Below are positions 61,360-64,000 of a DNA stretch of 64,000 bases, piece by piece. Location: NCBI RefSeq assembly GCF_001399675.1, contig NZ_LJCO01000008.1, positions 62,001 through 126,000 on the forward strand, read 5' to 3'. Each line of letters opens with the position of its first letter. Positions within the stretch are counted from its first letter, which is position 1. The notes beneath the pieces are model-generated. The model worked only from the letters and a program-made list of their open reading frames with translations, did no database searches and had not been told where the DNA came from. This DNA comes from Paenalicyclobacillus ferrooxydans. GTDB lineage: Bacteria > Bacillota > Bacilli > Alicyclobacillales > Alicyclobacillaceae. Both the position numbers and the translations under genes were made by a program.

Positions 61360-62472
61360 ATGTGGAAGTTGAATCAGTTTCAAGCAATAATGCTTACATC
61401 CTCCAGTTACATGCCATTGACTTACTACTTTTTTGCCGGGACGGCGGTTGAATACAGCGGCTACTATGCCTTATGGACAATTTTTAGCATGATTTTGATT
61501 GGTTTGCTTCTTGGATGGCTACATCATCAATTGAACAAATGTTTCCCCGGATTAACTGGAGGGGACTATCACATAATCACTTTCGGGAGATTTATCGGAA
61601 AAACTGTTGCAGCCGCATATCTTCCCGTGTACCTTATGTTTGTCGGGCTATCCATACATTATTATCTAATGACTATGAAGCCATTTTTCCCCTTAACACC
61701 AGTTTCTGCACTAGGCAGTGCAATGATTACTGTTGCAATTCTAGGCGCTGTTCGCGGGCTTGAAGCACTTGGTCGAGCTGCTAGCATTATTTCCAGTTTG
61801 ACGCTCTTTGGCAATTTACTGACTATGGTATTCATCATTTTTAGTGGAGAACACAGCCCCCACGTAGTCTACGCGCTCCCACCAGTAACTCCGCTATTGA
61901 ATGCCATATACCACTTATTCCCTATGTACCTCGGCTTCAACTTGGTGAACATGCTTAATCCTTATGTTGACAAGACGTGGTACCCTGTCTTGGGCCCAGC
62001 CGTAAACTCGAGCATGTTGTTGGGGAATTTTATCATGAGCGTTCACGTCCTTGGGTATGGCGCGATTACGCACCTTCAATATCCATTTACGTATGTGATC
62101 CAATTACTCAGATTAACCGGCTTCATCATCGAGCGATTAGGAATTACTGTCGTTATAGTGGCAACTGCCTTTACCTGCAGTTTTGTCGCGAATCATCTAT
62201 GGTGTCTTTCTGTCTTGACGAGTCGCATCTTTGGAAGGCCCGATTCGGAGTATCGAACATACGTGATCTTCTTGGCTATTCCCACGCTCCTAGTCGCAAT
62301 CATCGCCGACGAAGAGTTCGATCACATTATTTTGAATTCGTTTCTTGTCCCCACGAGTTGGATTACGTTGGTTGTCTTGCCCCTAATCTCACTGGTTACT
62401 GCTAAACTCAAGCACTTACCCCACCGTATCGACAGATACAAGAAGCGATATTTTCCCACTGAGTCAAATTGA
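61360..62472 (+). CDS. Spore germination permease, GerAB family
   Basis: A 370-residue GerAB-type permease with about ten hydrophobic segments (AIMLTSSSYMPLTYYFFAGTAVEYSGYY, GLTGGDYHIITFGRFIGKTVAAAYLPVYLMFVG and others). ATG 61360 is preceded by TTGGAGGAATATAC. It lies after a spore gene, alone on the plus strand and convergent with the gerC and gerA-type genes. A complete receptor would need all three, so this could form a receptor with the minus-strand pair or be an orphan. Confidence 0.85.
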   Translation: MWKLNQFQAIMLTSSSYMPLTYYFFAGTAVEYSGYYALWTIFSMILIGLLLGWLHHQLNKCFPGLTGGDYHIITFGRFIGKTVAAAYLPVYLMFVGLSIHYYLMTMKPFFPLTPVSALGSAMITVAILGAVRGLEALGRAASIISSLTLFGNLLTMVFIIFSGEHSPHVVYALPPVTPLLNAIYHLFPMYLGFNLVNMLNPYVDKTWYPVLGPAVNSSMLLGNFIMSVHVLGYGAITHLQYPFTYVIQLLRLTGFIIERLGITVVIVATAFTCSFVANHLWCLSVLTSRIFGRPDSEYRTYVIFLAIPTLLVAIIADEEFDHIILNSFLVPTSWITLVVLPLISLVTAKLKHLPHRIDRYKKRYFPTESN

Positions 62473-62475
62473 GAT

Positions 62476-63636
62476 TTACCTTAAAGCGCCTTTACGCTTT
62501 AGTCGCACTTCAACCTGAATGTTGGTCGTGGCGTGTGCAAAGTCATGAGGCCACCGCGAGCTTACATATTCCGCCATTCGGGGATTTTGCGTGACGAGCG
62601 TCTCCCCAAAACCAAAAGGATCCGTTTCGTTGTGTTGGAATTTTTTAATTATTTGATCAACTTGCACTTTTATTTGATCAGACATCACTCGTTCATAGCG
62701 CTTTATGTCTTTGTGGTTGAGTGGTACCAATCCGTCACTCTCGTCTCGTAAGATGACCGCATTAATACGGATTTGTGCTCTTAGCACACGCCCACGCCCT
62801 CTGTTCATGGAGACAGAAAGGTTTGACTTGGTCTTAACCTCACCTACCCCAAAGGACTCTGCTCCGTCGATCACGTTGAAGGAAATGCTTTGCACACGGC
62901 GGCAAAGCATATTGAAGTACAGTGTTTCTTCCGGAGTTAACTCCATGCAATGATTGTGTTGTACCGGAACAACTAACCCGTCCACCCGAAAGCCTGTAGG
63001 CGTCTTTTGAATTTCGCCTCCATACGGCTGCCTGCCGATTGTCCAAAAATCGCGCCAAAACTCCCAGAGATGAGTTCGGACCGTGTATCCGTGTTGTTTA
63101 ACGGACGAGCTCAAAATCCGATCGAAGGAATCTGCGGGCGTCAAGTCTGTTTTAGCAGCAAGCACCTCTGACGGGGGCTGTGACGTAAATTCAACCCACG
63201 ATAGCTTTTCAAATCTCGGGTTTCGCATGAATTCTCCTGTTATGCGTCGAAATTGAGCATGGGATAGTTTCGTGCTATAGAGAATAAGTTGTATGTTTCC
63301 GAGGTACAATCCTTTGTCTGATTGAGTTTGAGCTTTTGATACGGCCTCATCAAAACTAAGTGCTGAGATAACGTAGTTGTGGTAATTTGACGTTGGCTCT
63401 TCACCGCCGCTTCCAGGAGCCGTCCCCCCTTGCCCGGGCTGCTGAAAAACTGGAACCTGCAGGGTATACGTGAACATCTTCTGATTGTCGCTGGTTGGTT
63501 CTACACCTACGGCTATGATTTGAGACCGATCATTGATCTTCTGATAATCCCAACACCCAGGTAAAAAAAGCATGCACAGGGTAAGCCAGGATAAAGTAAT
63601 AATCCGTTGTCTAATCATTTGAGCGGTCTCCGCCAA
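62476..63636 (-). CDS. Spore germination lipoprotein, GerC family
   Basis: A 386-residue Ger(x)C protein. The signal peptide ends with lipobox LFLPGCWD (Cys about residue 28). WDYQKINDRSQIIAVGVE, ALSFDEAVSKAQTQSDKGLYLGNIQLILYS and FRDFWTIGRQPYGGEIQKTPTGFRVDGLVV are family motifs. It anchors the receptor to the inner membrane of the spore. Its start overlaps the end of the gerA-type gene by 22 bp, so the two are coupled. Confidence 0.9.
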   Translation of the reverse strand: MAETAQMIRQRIITLSWLTLCMLFLPGCWDYQKINDRSQIIAVGVEPTSDNQKMFTYTLQVPVFQQPGQGGTAPGSGGEEPTSNYHNYVISALSFDEAVSKAQTQSDKGLYLGNIQLILYSTKLSHAQFRRITGEFMRNPRFEKLSWVEFTSQPPSEVLAAKTDLTPADSFDRILSSSVKQHGYTVRTHLWEFWRDFWTIGRQPYGGEIQKTPTGFRVDGLVVPVQHNHCMELTPEETLYFNMLCRRVQSISFNVIDGAESFGVGEVKTKSNLSVSMNRGRGRVLRAQIRINAVILRDESDGLVPLNHKDIKRYERVMSDQIKVQVDQIIKKFQHNETDPFGFGETLVTQNPRMAEYVSSRWPHDFAHATTNIQVEVRLKRKGALR

Positions 63637-64000
63637 TTTCCTTTTTTTGACGGTGGACTGGATGTACTTAATGGAGCGTGTTTTGCGGGGTTGCGATAAC
63701 GCGACTCTGCTGTTTGGTCTTGTACACGTAGATGTCGCGGGCGTTGCCTAAACAAGTTGTAGGGAGCCCTGATTATGCCATCCGTAACGAGGTCTCTGAA
63801 GTATTCTCCACTGAACGGGTCTGCGTAAGATACGCCAAACGATTTCAAGAAACAAACTTCGTATATGCCTGCAATCGTCACAAGCACTACACCGTATAAC
63901 CCAAAAAACGCAGCTGCGACATCCATTACCCAAGTACCGACTCGAATTACAATTGCGAATTCGTAACTCGGGGATACAAAGATACTTACCGCTGCTAAGG
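63615..64000 (-). CDS. Spore germination protein, GerA family (partial)
   Basis: The C-terminal ~128 residues of a GerA subunit; the frame continues beyond the window edge (SPSYEFAIVIRVGTWVMDVAAAFFGLYGVVLVTIAGIYEV at the left). The last blocks, LKSFGVSYADPFSGEYFRDLVTDGIIRAPYNLFRQRPRHL, match the conserved end of GerA. The stop overlaps the gerC start. Start and N terminus are outside the window. Confidence 0.88.
   Translation of the reverse strand, partial: LAAVSIFVSPSYEFAIVIRVGTWVMDVAAAFFGLYGVVLVTIAGIYEVCFLKSFGVSYADPFSGEYFRDLVTDGIIRAPYNLFRQRPRHLRVQDQTAESRYRNPAKHAPLSTSSPPSKKGNWRRPLK

Overview
The window looks like chromosome of a moderate-GC, endospore-forming Firmicute, most like the Alicyclobacillaceae (inference from gene content: ger receptors, a CotS-like kinase, prkA-yhbH-spoVR, a pdhABC-lpd operon, acidophile-style gene order). 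No rRNA or tRNA gene was seen.

Left chromosomal arm (1-20.4 kb): end of a spore-germination gene, gerAB-like permease, rnhA, queG, ogt, a CotS-like spore kinase, a 0.9 kb array of ~135-bp repeats and a 41-bp repeat, an isocitrate/isopropylmalate dehydrogenase with its IclR regulator, an amidase, trmL, a HAD phosphatase, the pyruvate dehydrogenase operon on the minus strand, an esterase, then the sporulation operon prkA-yhbH-spoVR.

Centre (20.4-59.9 kb): the sporulation operon is cut twice. yhbH is split at codons for its MIDAS motif (DTSGS|MG) by a 2.54 kb element that carries a rhodanese, an 88-residue protein and a large serine recombinase. spoVR, whose start overlaps the yhbH stop, is split at SFGKA|FHRMK by a 36.3 kb element with its own, different large serine recombinase next to the left end. 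Removing each element at the short core shared by its two ends restores a full reading frame: 387 residues for YhbH and 500 for SpoVR. Joining the two ends of each element gives a recombinase-type attP with strong dyad symmetry around the predicted crossover dinucleotide (16 of 23 and 21 of 26 positions). This layout resembles skin in sigK and SPbeta in spsM, where excision in the mother cell rebuilds a sporulation gene. Here two independent elements sit in neighbouring genes of one operon.

The 36.3 kb element is plasmid-like rather than phage-like. It has a primase-polymerase/DUF927 replication protein, two clusters of short repeats that look like replication or partition sites, RHH and replication-relaxation proteins, a set of exported proteins with a VirB6/TrbL-like membrane protein, HU, a minimal tyrosine recombinase, an ECF sigma/anti-sigma pair and a GGDEF protein. 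No capsid, terminase, relaxase or VirB4/VirD4 gene was recognised. Its right third is a metal-ion cargo region: two Nramp-related transporters with the DNDAG/APW signature of Mg2+ transporters, one behind an M-box Mg2+ riboswitch, an ArsR regulator with a CDF-type exporter, a frameshifted MATE pump and an MntP-like exporter.

Right chromosomal arm (59.9-64 kb): the main part of spoVR, then a gerAB-like gene converging on gerC-like and gerA-like genes; gerA runs off the window.
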